Source: Guadua angustifolia
Lineage: Eukaryota; Streptophyta; Magnoliopsida; Poales; Poaceae
Assembly (NCBI GenBank): GCA_036346375.1
Contig: CM070517.1
Span: 16,037,161 to 16,101,160 of the forward strand
Direction: 5' to 3'
DNA length: 64,000 bases
A model generated the notes under the pieces. The model did no database searches. It saw only the letters and a list, made by a program, of their open reading frames with translations, and was not told where the DNA came from. Below are positions 36,266-47,955 of this stretch, piece after piece (the stretch's first letter is position 1; every line of letters starts with the position of its first letter). A program made the position numbers and the translations under genes.

Positions 36266-37880
36266 TAACACATTGAGCCCTCTAACAGTTTGCCGACATC
36301 GCGCTGGAAATACCCTCCAACGATGAGGTTACAACTCTAAGAAGTGTCGTCCACTCATTCATCCAGTGGCATAAGCGTGACATCATCTTGGACCATCTAG
36401 TGCCTGCCTCTCCTGCAGTAGAACTCGCGCATCTGCACCAGCACCTCAGCGTGAAATAGCGATGAGGCAAGATGAAGCAGCAAAGAAGTCCAGTGAGGAC
36501 CATATAAAAATGGCTAGTGTGAGTACTTCAAAGGACAAACTTATAACCCTTAATCTGAAGAAATGGCACATTAGACAAACCGTATAAGCTAGATCAGGCG
36601 AAGCCAGAACAGAGTATGATGTTGTGTGAGAAAAAAATAAGGGCAAGGCGAAGTCTGAAGTACAAGATAACCAAGAAAGATTGAAATTCGAACTGGGGAA
36701 GCCGTTAATCACCCCTTCAAAATTAAATAGCCTAACACTCATGATGCAGCAATTATATACCTAGTACATGGAGTGATCCAACCAAGTGATACTCTCGAAA
36801 GTGATCACTGCCGTTTCCGAGAGGAACATTTTCACCATGGGGAGGGTGGCTACTACCTGATATAATTCAATAACTTGCACAACTTGTACTATTACGGTGC
36901 CCTCGACATATCTTTTTTGAGATACTGGTCACTGTAAGTGTCTAATATATAAATCATGTTCTACATTCATGTAATCCCGATAAATTTCATATCTAACTTT
37001 TTCCTTATCTAGATACGAGATGATCGAACTAAGAAGAACCAAGGGGCCAGTGGGATTTGTCGACCCGAGAACGGTCTGCCAGGCCGAAATCACAAGAGCA
37101 CCAAAGGAGGTCGAGGAATACGTATATAACACTTTAATCAAGCTATAAGACAAGGAGTTTATACTTTTATCATACAATTTTAAGTAAGTTTCTTACTAGC
37201 TAGTTAAATTACATGTTGATTTCATTCTTTACTTTGATCTTAGGATTAATGACTATAGCATCATATATATGTATGTAGATTCCACTGGATTCTTGTAGTA
37301 ATTACTCTAGAAAAGAGCAAGATACTGATCATGAACCCGCTAGATAAAGATAAAAAGACTACGAAGAGCTGATAAGTCTAATAAATGAGACGTTCAAAAG
37401 ATATTGTAAAAAGACCATGAGATACCACCCATACCACAAATCCCTTTAAATCCGTACTAAATTTTCAGTATGCACGCAAGCAATATTCTTATATCGCATT
37501 TCATAGTAAATAACTCCTTCCATGACATCTTAGTTTTTTTAATTTTTTGCAGTGTCACAAGCAGCCGTGAGGCACAAATTTATGTCGGTACTTCGTGTGC
37601 CAATACATGCGTGAAATCTTAGGTTTCACAATAATAGACAATGATGTATAGGTTTATCATGTTAACATCACACATTGATTCGCACCACTCAATTTTTATA
37701 TACTCTCTTAAATTTATTTTTCCTACTTATAATGTCTCAAGTTACCTATGGTAGGACTGTTTCCTGTTGAAATCCAAGCCATTCAGGGACAACTCGCCTA
37801 CTTCATCATAAAGGAAGTCATCAACAAAAAAAGACAAGTTTTATGACAAAGACAACAACGATTCAGTCATCCATACTCAT
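36266..37880 (+). pseudogene. CACTA element coding remnant with Ulp1-like protease domain
   Basis: Plus-strand pieces in the order seen in plant CACTA second genes. An acceptor-like CTCTAACAG (36285) opens ADIALEIPSNDEVTTLRSVV and FIQWHKRDIILDHL. Next is NNLHNLYYYGALDISFLRYW (about 36870-36930), then ELRRTKGPVGFVDPRTVCQA (about 37026-37085). The catalytic-His block FHWILVVITLEKSKIL is at about 37278, the catalytic-Cys block GTNLCRYFVCQYMREIL at about 37575, and a last exon VEIQAIQGQLAYFIIKEVIN at about 37765. Pieces are separated by introns and by stops (for example in IKL*DKEF and QP*GTN). The family is C48/Ulp1-like peptidase captured by CACTA elements. It is not functional as it stands. 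Confidence 0.75.
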
Positions 37881-38124
37881 GTTACACATCATGTGTCTCC
37901 AACCAACACCGAAGACTCGTAGGCTTGTAGTTTAGAAAACTAGTTTAGGCTTCATTACAAAGTGTAAATTGATGTTTCATTCTGGCTAATCTTATGCTAC
38001 TTTGTGTATACATCTGTTACAATGTATATGATATGTGTGTTCTTTGTGTATGATATTTCAGAGGGTATGGCTAGCGCTGCCTGAGGCTTGCCTAAAATAC
38101 TGGTTTTTTATTTTATGTTCTAGA

Positions 38125-38512
38125 ATTATCAGTGGAGGTTTTTGGCCAAAATCGCCACTGATACTAGGAGTATTTGTGACAGTTTTATCCAAAAACTGCT
38201 ATTGATAATATGAGTATGAGTGGCGGTTTTTGGATAAAACCATCACAGAAAATGGGGTATCTGTTGTGGTTTGTGGCTAGAACCGCCACAGATAATATGG
38301 GTATCTATAGCGGTTTGTGGCTGAAACCGCCACAGATAATATTATCTGTGGCGGTTTTTTATCTAGAACCACCACAGATAATATTATCTGTAATGGTTCG
38401 AAAACCGCCACTAATAATCCTCAATTATCAGTGGCACTATATCTGTGGCGGTTCAAAAACCGCTACTGATGGCAGTTATGAACCGCCACAGATAACCTTT
38501 TTCAAGGTAGTG
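38125..38512 (+). mobile_element. 3' end of the CACTA element with subterminal repeats
   Basis: About a dozen copies, in both orientations, of AACCGCCACAGATAAT and its relatives (for example 38288, 38326, 38346, 38370, 38480) end in CCTTTTTCAAGGTAGTG at 38512, the mirror of a CACTACC terminus. The following TTA would be the 3-bp target duplication. A matching CACTACC end was not found upstream, so the 5' limit is unknown. Confidence 0.85.
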
Positions 38513-39322
38513 TTAGTGCAAGCATGGGCAGTAAAATGAGGTAAACAAGAATTTTAGGCATGAAACATGTCGTATAAAAAATTTGATGAATAGTTGATCA
38601 ATATGTTGAGGCCTGAGGGAACCATCACGTGAGCAATAAGCACTATAATCTTTAGGTTACTTTCTCCATATAGTATGCAAATTGCTATCTGTACTGGCTA
38701 ATGGCTGCGTTTCAAGAGTTCTTATGGGTTAATAGCAACAAAAAAAAGTTGTTTTGGATATAATCGTCATATAGTAATAGTATTACAATGCTAGTTTGGC
38801 TGGTCCTTTAAGCTTAGTGGGGAGAAGCACTTCCCATTAGACTCATACAGATTTACCTCTCCATTATTCCATTTATCTTGAGAACCTCTATCTATCGCAG
38901 CAAGGAGTGCAAATAAATGTTGTTTCCTTATAACAAATATTAAAATTGAAAATAATGATATCCAAACTACTCGACGGTCCTCTGGGCGCGGGAGGGAGCA
39001 CCATTGCAGTCAATATGATTTAAAGTATGAAGAAGAATGGGCATTTCCTCTGGGCGACAATATGATTTAAAATATGGCCCATTGTCGCCTCCTCGACGGT
39101 CCTCTGGGCGCGGGAGGGAGCGACCATTGCAGTCAAGTAGACACCGAATGGGATGGGAAATGGGGAGAGAATCCTGAGATTTCAAAATTCTCTCTCCTAT
39201 CCCTAAAGATAGGGAAGAAGCTTGGGAATCTGTTGGAGAACGTTGCCAGGGGCACTGTGCTGTAGCTTTCTCATTTTCTTGGGTAGGGAACGGAGATAGA
39301 GAGTCTATTGGAGTTGGCCTTA
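38513..39322. other. Intergenic spacer with a 44-bp direct repeat
   Basis: No gene. The block CTCGACGGTCCTCTGGGCGC continuing to GCAGTCAA occurs at 38970-39013 and 39092-39136. Between the copies, TATGATTTAAA(G/A)TATG and CTCTGGGCGACA/TGTCGCC also recur in direct or inverted form. 39190-39319 resembles another PIF-type MITE end (TTGGAGTTGGCC). Confidence 0.6.
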
Positions 39323-39683
39323 GACCATCTCCAACAGCATACCCTAAATCTCATTCCCTATATCCCCATATACAGAATTCCCTAAAAAGATTCCTTCCCT
39401 ATATCTCTTCCCTCTCCAACAGCATTCTCCAAATCTCATTCCCTATATCCTCTCTCCTATATTATACTGATATTTCATAACCGCCATACCAGCCACGTTT
39501 ATTTTTTAGCGAAAAAAATTCAAATGGCTATTTTTAATTACGGAAATTTAAAATTCGAATTTTATTCTAACGGCCAACGTAACGGCTATATTGCAACGGC
39601 TAGATTTTTAGGCTATATATACACAACCATTTGCACATCCAAACCTTGCCCATTTCTGAATGTTCACTATCTAGTATATCCCA

Positions 39684-41039
39684 ATGAGTCGTCACAACTT
39701 ACTTCAGCATTTCCTCTCAGAAGACTCATCATCGGATGACGACGATGAATCTCTTCTTACAATAATATATCTAGCACAGCAGCAAGATGAGTGTGTGAGT
39801 GCTGGACGCCATAGGGGTTCTATTGCTGGCCATCAATACATACATCACAATAGAGAGGAAGGGCATGCCGAGCTATCTGAGACTATTTTCTTGATCCTCC
39901 GATCTCTGACCCGATCTTCTTTTCACGGAGGTTTGTGATGAGAAATATTTCATTTCTTTGTATTTTTAATTGATCATCTTGTCTATGGCTCATTCTTCTT
40001 TTCGGCGCAGGTTTAGAATGAGTCGGTCTCTATTTCTTCGCATATTGCATGCTATAGAAGCCCATGATGATTATTTTGTTCAAAAAAGAAATTGTGCTGG
40101 AACTATCGGGTTATCTTCTTTGCAGAAGGTAACTGCAGCATTCCGGATGCTAGCTTATGGAGTACCGGCAGATGCTATTGATGATTGTCTACGGATTGCG
40201 GAAAGTACCACCATAGAGAGTCTTAAAAGGTTTGTGCGAGCTATTATTGTCCTCTTTGGAGATGAGTACTTGAGATCTCCAAATGAGAATGATACTGCTA
40301 GATTACTTGCAATCGGTGAGGAAAGAGGTTTTCCTGGAATGCTAGGAAGCATAGATTGCATGCACTGGAGGTGGAAAAATTGTCCTACAGCATGGCAAGG
40401 CTTGTATACTGGGCATGTACACAAGCCAACAATAATTCTAGAAGCCGTTGCTTCACAAGATCTATGGATTTGGCATGCCTTTTTTGGTTTACCAGGATCT
40501 CACAATGATATTAATGTTCTTCACCGTTCCCCTCTCTTCGCAAGGCTAGCAGAAGGACAAGCGCCGGAAGTGAATTATACTATCAACGGTCACAATTACA
40601 CAATGGGGTACTATCTTGCAGATGGGATATATCCTGCATGGGCAACATTTGTGAAGACAATACAAGCTCCTCACGGGAATAAGAAGAAATATTTCGCCCA
40701 AGCTCAAGAGGCGGCTAGGAAGGACGTGGAACGAGCCTTTGGAGTGCTGCAATCTCGGTTTGCAATTGTTCAAGGACCAAAGACGTTTACGGGATCAACA
40801 AACACTAAGAGATATCATGACAGCTTGTGTCATCATGCATAACATGATAGTTGAAGATGAGCGAGACGGAGGACCACTTGACTATAATTACGAAGGAATG
40901 GGAGAAAGCAGTTTCGATGTCACACGAGCATACACGAACTCTTTGAGTTTATTCAAACTCATCATTCCATTGAATAGAAAACTCACCACCACTTCAAGGC
41001 GATCTAGTGGAGCACTTATGGGAGCGTTATGGAGGGTGT
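39684..41039 (+). pseudogene. Harbinger transposase, left-arm copy
   Basis: DDE transposase of the HARBI1/DDE_Tnp_4 type. The start ATG at 39684 opens MSRHNLLQHFLSEDSSSDDD. A short intron (39931-40010, GGAG|GTTTGT to GCGCAG|GTTTAG) joins FFSRR to FRMSRSLFLRILHAIE. Catalytic residues visible: Asp in MLGSIDCMHW, Asp in LPGSHNDINVL, Glu in RKDVERAFGVLQ. Two frameshifts break it, one near 39880 before YFLDPPI and one near 40780 after RFAIVQGP. The tail TLRDIMTACVIMHNMIVEDE continues in another frame to 41039. The core is intact, so the damage is recent relative to most transposons in the window. Confidence 0.85.
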
Positions 41040-41389
41040 AATTGATAGTGTTTCATTCAGATTAATTTATATCTTCTATGTATTGCAACGTACTAATTTA
41101 TATTTGTCATGTATTGTAATGTGAATCTATGTATTGTATTCAGTCATTCATCTGTTGCAAAACTAGAATGCTGTGATTTAGCAATCAACCATCAACCAAC
41201 ATTGCATTGCAATCTACTTTGCGTACAACTTGCTTGTCCCCTTACCTTTCACAACACAAAATGAGAATAACAAGTGCAATATGAATGACATCCCAAAAAT
41301 ATGTAGTCCATAACCTAGGCGAGGACAAACCGAATGACCGAAGCAAAAGAAACAACATTGGTTCAACCTGACCTGTTACATCTTCTAGC

Positions 41390-42491
41390 TATTATGTCCC
41401 TCTGCAAGCTCATGTAGTACTCTTTTTGTGTCTCAGTACAGCGACTGAGATCCATGCTCATAATTCTCTCCTCCTCGACCATTTTCTTGAATTCAAGTTC
41501 ATTTTTCTGGAATTCAAGCCTCTCTTGTTCTTGTGCATACAGTCGTTCATATCGCTCATCTTTCTTCCTCTCTTTTATAGTCTCAAGTTCCCTCTTTTCC
41601 TTTCTAAAATTTTCTAATGCTTCAACGTAAAGATTTTGTGTTGCAGCAACTTCTTTACCTCGACATAATCGTTCTTTCGCCGCCTTATTTCCAATTGGTC
41701 TACTTAAGTGATCATTTTCTGCACTAGGCTGGTCCTCATCAAGATCAATTGCATTGGAGCTAACAGGACTGGAAGATCTGGACTTGCACTAGTTGATGTC
41801 TTTTGCTTCTTCTGAGATAACCGAGCACACCACTTAGGATGGTATTGCAAAACATTCCAGCAATGCAAGAATACAAACGACCGCTTTTCTTCCTCCTGAT
41901 ACAAAGTTTTAGCTTGCATAATCTGTACAACCATAGAAACAACAATATGAGCAAACCATCTACAAATAGGAAATGTACATAGATTATGGACTAACCTTGT
42001 CTGCTTTCGCTTAACTCGCTTTGATTTCGACGCTCAATCCGATCATGACACCCACAAAACTTGTTCACTACTTCTTGAATAACAGACCATCGATGTGTAA
42101 GCGAAGCCTGTGAGCGATCTGAGGTGAAAGTCTTGTTCTCGTGGAAGTAGTCATGTATTCTTCTCCAATAAGTGGCACGGGATTATTGGTTCCCTTGTAT
42201 TGCATCAATACTAACATTGAACCACGCAGAGACCAACAAATTGTCTTCTTTCTCAGAGAAATTTTTTGAACTTTTACTGTTTTGTCTTATTTGGGGACTA
42301 TCCGTATGCACTGGAGATGGTTGTGAACCAATTGGACTTTCCTGTGGAGAAGGTTCGAAACCATCCCAATCACGGAGTGCATCCCCTCCCTCACTCAACA
42401 GGTTCATATAGAAGCCATCCATAATAGTTTTGGCACTGGTAGCAGGTTCTGGTAAACATGACACAACGATAGTATTTATATAGCTTGGCAC
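41390..42491 (-). pseudogene. Harbinger ORF1, Myb/SANT-like protein
   Basis: PIF/Harbinger elements encode a second, DNA-binding protein that recruits the transposase. The minus strand from 42491 reads a Ser/Pro-rich N-terminus, then NFSEKEDNLLVSAWFNVSID, then after a stop (about 42182) TYWRRIHDYFHENKTF and LTHRWSVIQEVVNKFC, the Myb/SANT-like trihelix. An intron-like gap (about 42000-41930) follows, then a charged coiled coil with YERLYAQEQERLEFQKNELE (about 41560-41500) and MVEEERIMSMDL to about 41390. It is transcribed toward the left transposase. Its C-terminal part lies in the inverted repeat, so a second copy of the tail occurs at 42700-42800 on the plus strand. Confidence 0.75.
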
Positions 42492-42681
42492 TGATAGGTT
42501 TTATGTCTGGTAAACATGAGAAAAGTAGCACAGAAAAGTAGCAGGTTCTGGTAAACATGAGAAAAGTAGCAGGTTCTGGTAAACAAAGCAGTACAACGAT
42601 AGTATTTATATAGCTTGGCACTGGTAAACATGAGACAAAAAACAGACAAAACAGAAACAGAGGCTACAAGCTGAAACATAG
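42430..42681. repeat. Short direct repeats at the inverted-repeat junction
   Basis: GTAGCAGGTTCTGGTAAACA occurs at about 42438, 42539 and 42567, and a 30-base block around GATAGTATTTATATAGCTTG occurs at 42468 and 42597. These lie at the edge where the unique centre meets the right arm and resemble filler sequence left by repair. Confidence 0.8.
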
Positions 42682-43145
42682 GACTCAATTCAAGAAAATG
42701 GTCGAGGAGGAGAGAATTATGAGCATGGATCTCAGTTCGCTGTACTGAGACACAAAAAGAGTACTACATGAGCTTGCAGAGGGACATAATAGCTAGAAGA
42801 TGTAACAGGTCAGGTTGAACCAATGTTGTTTCTTTTGCTTCTGGTCATTCAGTTTGTCCCTCAGTTCTTAGGTTATGGACTACATATTTTTGGGATGTCA
42901 TTCATATTGCACTTGTTATTCTCATTTTGTGTTGTGAAAGGTAAGGGGACAAGCAAGTTGTACGCAAAGTAGATTGCAATGCAATGTTGGTTGATGGTTG
43001 ATTGCTAAATCACAGCATTCTAGTTTTGCAACAGATGAATGACTGAATACAATACATAGATTCACATTACAATACATGACAAATATAAATTAGTACGTTG
43101 CAATACATAGAAGATATAAATTAATACGAATGAAACACTACTGAA

Positions 43146-44075
43146 TTACACCCCTCCATAACGCTCCCATAAGTGCTCCACTAGATCGTCTTGAAGCTGG
43201 TGGTGAGTTTCTCTATTCCGAATGGAATGATGAGTTTGAATAAACTCAAAGAGTTCAGGTGTATGCTCGTGTGACACTGAAACTGTTTCTCCCATTCCTT
43301 CGTAATTGTAGTCAAGTGGTCCTCCGTCTCGCTCATCTTCAACTATCATGTTATGCATGATGACACAAGCTGTCATGATATCTCTTAGTGTTTGTTGATC
43401 CCAGAAACGTGCTGGTCCTTGAACAATTGCAAACCGAGATTGCAGCACTCCAAAGGCTCGTTCCACGTCCTTCCTAGCCGCCTCTTGAGCTTGGGCGAAA
43501 TATTTCTTCTTATTCCCGTGAGGAGCTGGTATTGTCTTCACAAATGTTGCCCATGCAGGATATATCCCATCTGCAAGATAGTACCCCATTGTGTAATTGT
43601 GACCGTTGATAGTATAATTCACTTCCGGCGCTTGTCCTTCTGCTAGCCTTGCGAAGAGAGGGGAAAGGTGAAGAACATTAATATCATTGTGAGATCCTGG
43701 TAAACCAAAAAAGGCATGCCAAATCCATAGATCTTGTGAAGCAACGGCTTCTAGAATTATTGTTGGCTTGTGTACATGCCCAAGATATACAAGCCTTGCC
43801 ATGTTTAGAGGACAATTTTTCACCTCCATTGCATGCAATCTATGCTTCCTAGCATTCCAGAAAACCTCTTTCCTCACCGATTGCAAGTAATCTAGCGATA
43901 TCATTCTCATTTGGAGATCTCAAGTACTCATCTCCAAAGAGGACAATAATAGCTCGCACAAACCTTTTAAGACTCTCTATGGTGGTACTTTCCAATCCGT
44001 GAGACAATCATCAATAGCATCTCGCCATCTCCAAAGTTAGCATCCGACGTCTCTTGAAGTAAGTTGTGACGACTC
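43146..44075 (-). pseudogene. Harbinger transposase, right-arm copy
   Basis: Inverted second copy of the transposase. The part 43790-43146 is open and reaches the natural stop, with HKPTIILEAVASQDLWIWHA, the second Asp in LPGSHNDINVL, the Glu in RKDVERAFGVLQ, and an intact tail through IMTACVIMHNMI to HLWERYGG. The upstream part is shifted out of frame near 43800-43910 (the first Asp region is broken), and the acidic N-terminus plus intron are lost in a deletion relative to the left arm. Damage is thus complementary: the left copy has an intact core but a broken tail, the right copy a broken front but an intact tail. Confidence 0.85.
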
Positions 44076-45223
44076 ATTGGGATATACTAGATAGTGAACA
44101 TTCAAGAAATGGGCAAGGTTTGGATGTGCAAATGGTTGTGTATATATAGCCTAAAAAGTCTAGCCGACTTTGGGATATACTAATATAACATTCGAAAATG
44201 GGCAAGGTTTGATGTGCAAATGGTTGTGTATATATAGCCTAAAAATCTAGCTGTTGGTTGGCCGTTAGAATAAAATTCGAATTTTAAATTTCCGTAATTA
44301 AAAATAGCCATTTGAATTTTTTCCGCTAAAAAATAAACGTGGCTGGTATGGCGGTTATGAAATATTAGTATAATATAGGAGAGAGGATATAGGGAATGAG
44401 ATTTGGGGAATGCTGTTGGAGAGGGAAGAGATATAGGGAAGGAATCTTTTTAGGGAATTCTGTATATGGGGATATAGAAAATGAGATTTAGGGAATGCTG
44501 TTGGAGATGGTCTTAGGGTTGGAAAATTTTGGGGAATAGGTTTCCATTGGTGGAGAACTAGGGATTTTGGCGATTTGACATCTCCTGAGTCCTCACTCGG
44601 GTACAACTGGGCTAGTGGGCTAATGGGAGTTTGGTAATCAGGCCCGGCCCTGGGGGGGAGCAGGGTGGGCGCCCACCTAGGGCCCCCGGAAGTCAGGGCC
44701 CCCTCCCATACGTACGTGAACGTGAGTACTTTTTATCAGTTGACCAGTTGACGCTTGTAGAGACTAGAGAGTTCTTCGGTTCGGACGTTCGGTAATCTTC
44801 GGTTCTTTGCCTGCCGACGTATCCCGTATGGGCTTGTGACCGCTTGTCACTTGTGGTTTGGACGGCCCACGCACGCACGCAAGAGTGACCGACACCGTGA
44901 TGCGTTAGGAGTGCCGAGTGCGTGGTGGAATCGAATTGCCGTGACTGACGCGGACACGGGACACGCGGTGACGCCCTAAATTCCAAAGCCCTGATCGCAG
45001 ATTGCAGTCGCCGCCTCCTGGTCTCCCGAGTTTCTTCCACAACGCCGTGACGCCGTCGCCAAAACGCAGATTCGACCGACGGCCGCCAAAACGCCGTCGC
45101 CTTCCACCGTCTCCAGAGTAATTTATTCCCTAAATCCTAATCCTTATTAGTAATTTATTAGTATATTCAACATTTGATGTATTTTTTTATTTATTTCCAG
45201 CGCTAGCTTTGTGTTCTGTTACC

Positions 45224-47740
45224 ATGTCATCAAGAAGGTATCTATCCGGTAGCGAAAAAAGGAAGAGGAAAAAACATGCGGATGACTTCATAGAATCACA
45301 GAGAGGAGCTTTTGAAAAATTTCTCAAGAGTAATACTAGTGCTTCGACGAACCCAAATAATGAGTTGACGATAGTTGCCGTGGAGGAAACGGAACCAACT
45401 AATGCGAATTCTGCAGAAGAAGAAAATGCTGACATCAACGTCGATGATAACAATGTAAGTGGCTCTGAGAATATAGCTAATTCATCGGGTGCACAGGCAC
45501 AATCTGCTAGCGTTGATGAACAACCTGTTTATACTGCTGATATTTATGATCCAAGGAATTGGGATAATCTTGATAATAAAGCAAGAGACATATTGGTTGA
45601 GAAAGGGCCTATAAGAGAGCAAGATATTGAATTCCCTCTAGATGATGCCTCAAGACATTTTTCATATGCTTATTATTATAGAAAATTAAGCAATGGAGAG
45701 GTACATGACAGAAAATGACTAGTTTATTCAAAGCATGTTGACAAAGTTTTTTGCTTCTGTTGTAAGATCTTTAAGTCTAGCACTAACAAGAGTCCAAGTT
45801 CCTTGGCACATGATGGATATAGAAATTGGAGGCATATTAGTGAGAAGCTTAGAGAACATGAAAATAGTGTTGAGCATATTAGTAATATGAACAAGTGGAA
45901 TGAATTGAGGACTAGATTGCAGAAAGAGGAAACTATTGACAAAGACCTCAGAAGCAAATCACAAAGGAGAAGGAACGCTTGAGGCAAGTTTTGTTAAGAA
46001 TAATAGCAATTGTGAAATTTCTTGGTAAACATAATTTGACTTTTAGAGGAAGCGAAGAGCAGCTTTACAATGATAGTAATGGTAATTTCTTAGCTTGTGT
46101 TGAGATGATTGCGAAATTTGATTTGGTAATGCAAGACCATCTTAGACATGTGCGTAAGAAAGAAATTCATTATCATTATCTCACCATAAAATTCAGAATG
46201 AGTTGATATCACTTTTGGCTTCTGATATTACATGTTCTATTATAAAGGTTGTTAAAGAGGCCAAGTATTTCTCTATTATCCTAGATTGTACCCCTGATGT
46301 TAGTCATCAAGAACAAATGACATTATTAGTTCGCTGTGTTAATTTGTCTGATGGAAAGATAAATATTGAGGAGTATTTTTTGGGGTTCTTGAAGGTGGAT
46401 GACACATCTGGTTTGGGGCTTTTTAATGTATTGCTTGATGCTATGAAGTCTTTTGGCCTAAATATTAATGATATAAGGGGTCAAGGCTATGACAATGGTT
46501 CCAATATGAAAGGAAAACACCAAGGGGTACAAAAACGGTTAATTGTTATCAATCCAAGAGCATTGTATATGCCATGTGCTTGCCATAGTCTCAATCTTAC
46601 TCTTTGTGATATGGCAAAATCTTGTGGGAAAGTTGTTTCATTTTTTGGAATTGTTCAGCGCATATATGTATTATTTGCTGGTTCTACGAAAAGGTGAAAT
46701 GTTTTGCTTAAACATGTTCCTAGTTTAACTGTGAAATCATTGTCAAATACTCGGTGGGAGAGTCGAATCAAAAGTGTTACACAATAAGATATCAAGCAAG
46801 CGAGATAAGGTCACTTTATGCGAGTTATGTCATGCTTCTGACATTGAACCTAAGGACAAAAGTGATACAAAAAATTTATTTGATGCACTTGGCAGCTTTG
46901 AGTTTCTACTTGGTATGGTTATCTGGCATGATGTTTTATTTGCTGTAAATAAAGTGAGTAAAAAGCTGCAATCGCCAGCCATGTGCATTGAATCTACTTT
47001 GAAGCAAATACAAGGTATAATGGAATACTTTGATAAGTACAGAAATAAGGGGTTTTCTTCTTGTCTGAACATTGCAAAAGGTATTGCAGATGATATGGGT
47101 GTAGAGGCATCATTTCCAGTAAAGCGTTATGCCGCGAGGAAGAAACAATTTGATGAAAGTAATTGCCAAGAAGAAATCCTAGAAGCTGAGAGGGCTTTTG
47201 AAGTTAAATATTTTTTGGTTTTGGTTGATATGGCGATCACTTCTTTGAAGACCAGATTCAAGAACTCATGGTGTTTAAAGATATATTCGGTTTTTATTGA
47301 GCTCAAGCACCACAAGTCTTTAAATGATAGTGAACTTGAAGAGTGTTGCACTAAATTTGCGACACTTACTCTCATGATGGTTCATCGATGTTGAGGTACA
47401 TAATCTTATTTCTGAATTAAAGATTATGAAATTCACTTTGCCGATGGCACATTATGCGCTATGGAGATTTTCGAGCATGTCGAGATGTGGATTGTTATCC
47501 TAATATCTTCATTGCTTATCGAATCTTATTTATCGTGCTCGTGGATCATTTGCATCTACTGAAAGAAGCTTTTCAAAATTGAAATTGTTGAAGAACTATT
47601 TGAGATCAACAATGACTCAAGAAAGGTTAAATGATTTGGCGACTTTATACATCGAGAAGAAGTTATTGGACGAGATTGATATCAATAGTATAATCGATGA
47701 CTTTGTATCACAAAATGTTAGAAGAACTTTTTTAAGATGA
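45224..47740 (+). pseudogene. ZMYM/TTF-type hAT transposase, broken
   Basis: In order: SGSEKRKRKKHADDFIESQR; DPRNWDNLDNKARDILVEKG (TTF/ZMYM segment, 45550); TGA replacing Trp after HDRK (45716), beyond which LVYSKHVDKVFCFCCKIFKS continues in frame; DUF4371 with LLRIIAIVKFLGKHNLTFRG (45985); SIILDCTPDVSHQEQMTLLV (first Asp, 46270) and GQGYDNGSNMKGKHQG (second Asp, 46483); CACHSLNLTLCDMAKSCG; then, after frame changes at about 46700-46780, TLKQIQGIMEYFDKYRNKGF; and a C-terminal dimerisation domain GSFASTERSFSKLKLLKNYL (Glu, 47555). At least one stop and four frameshifts are present (about 45975, 46205, 46700, 47395). Confidence 0.85.
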
Positions 47741-47882
47741 TGCCAAGTGTCAAGTAAGTGTTTATGATTACAATTTACATTTGTTATTTCATAAACTTTA
47801 AATTGTTCTTTAGAAGTATTTTTTGTGCATTGAATATTAATTTCTTCAATGATGTGTGCTTATAAGACTATATATATACATA

Positions 47883-47892
47883 GACACACACA

Positions 47893-47955
<63 letters not shown>
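47883..47955 (+). repeat. (CA)n(TA)n compound microsatellite
   Basis: About 25 CA units with one interruption, then about 11 TA units. Such runs are hot spots for length change and can mark the eroded end of the preceding hAT element. Confidence 0.95.

Larger units (their letters stand above)
39323..44512. mobile_element. PIF/Harbinger element arranged as a large inverted repeat
   Basis: The outer ends are GACCATCTCCAACAGCAT (39323) and its exact inverse (ending 44512), flanked by TTA on both sides (39320-39322 and 44513-44515), the usual 3-bp PIF/Harbinger target duplication. Homology does not stop at the short termini: 39323-41496 and 44512-42682 are inverted copies over about 1.8-2.2 kb, including a transposase in each arm and the tail of ORF1. 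The right arm lacks about 400 bp corresponding to 39720-40130. The central 1.2 kb (41497-42681) is present once and holds most of ORF1. The matching TTA suggests the whole structure inserted as one unit. Confidence 0.9.

Noticed and set aside
40155..40773. Minus-strand ORFs opposite the Harbinger transposase
   Set aside because: Shadows of the plus-strand catalytic core; the same antisense frame appears in the inverted copy at 43392-43646.
45724..45987. Leu-rich minus-strand ORF resembling a membrane protein
   Set aside because: Antisense shadow of the hAT transposase DUF4371 region.
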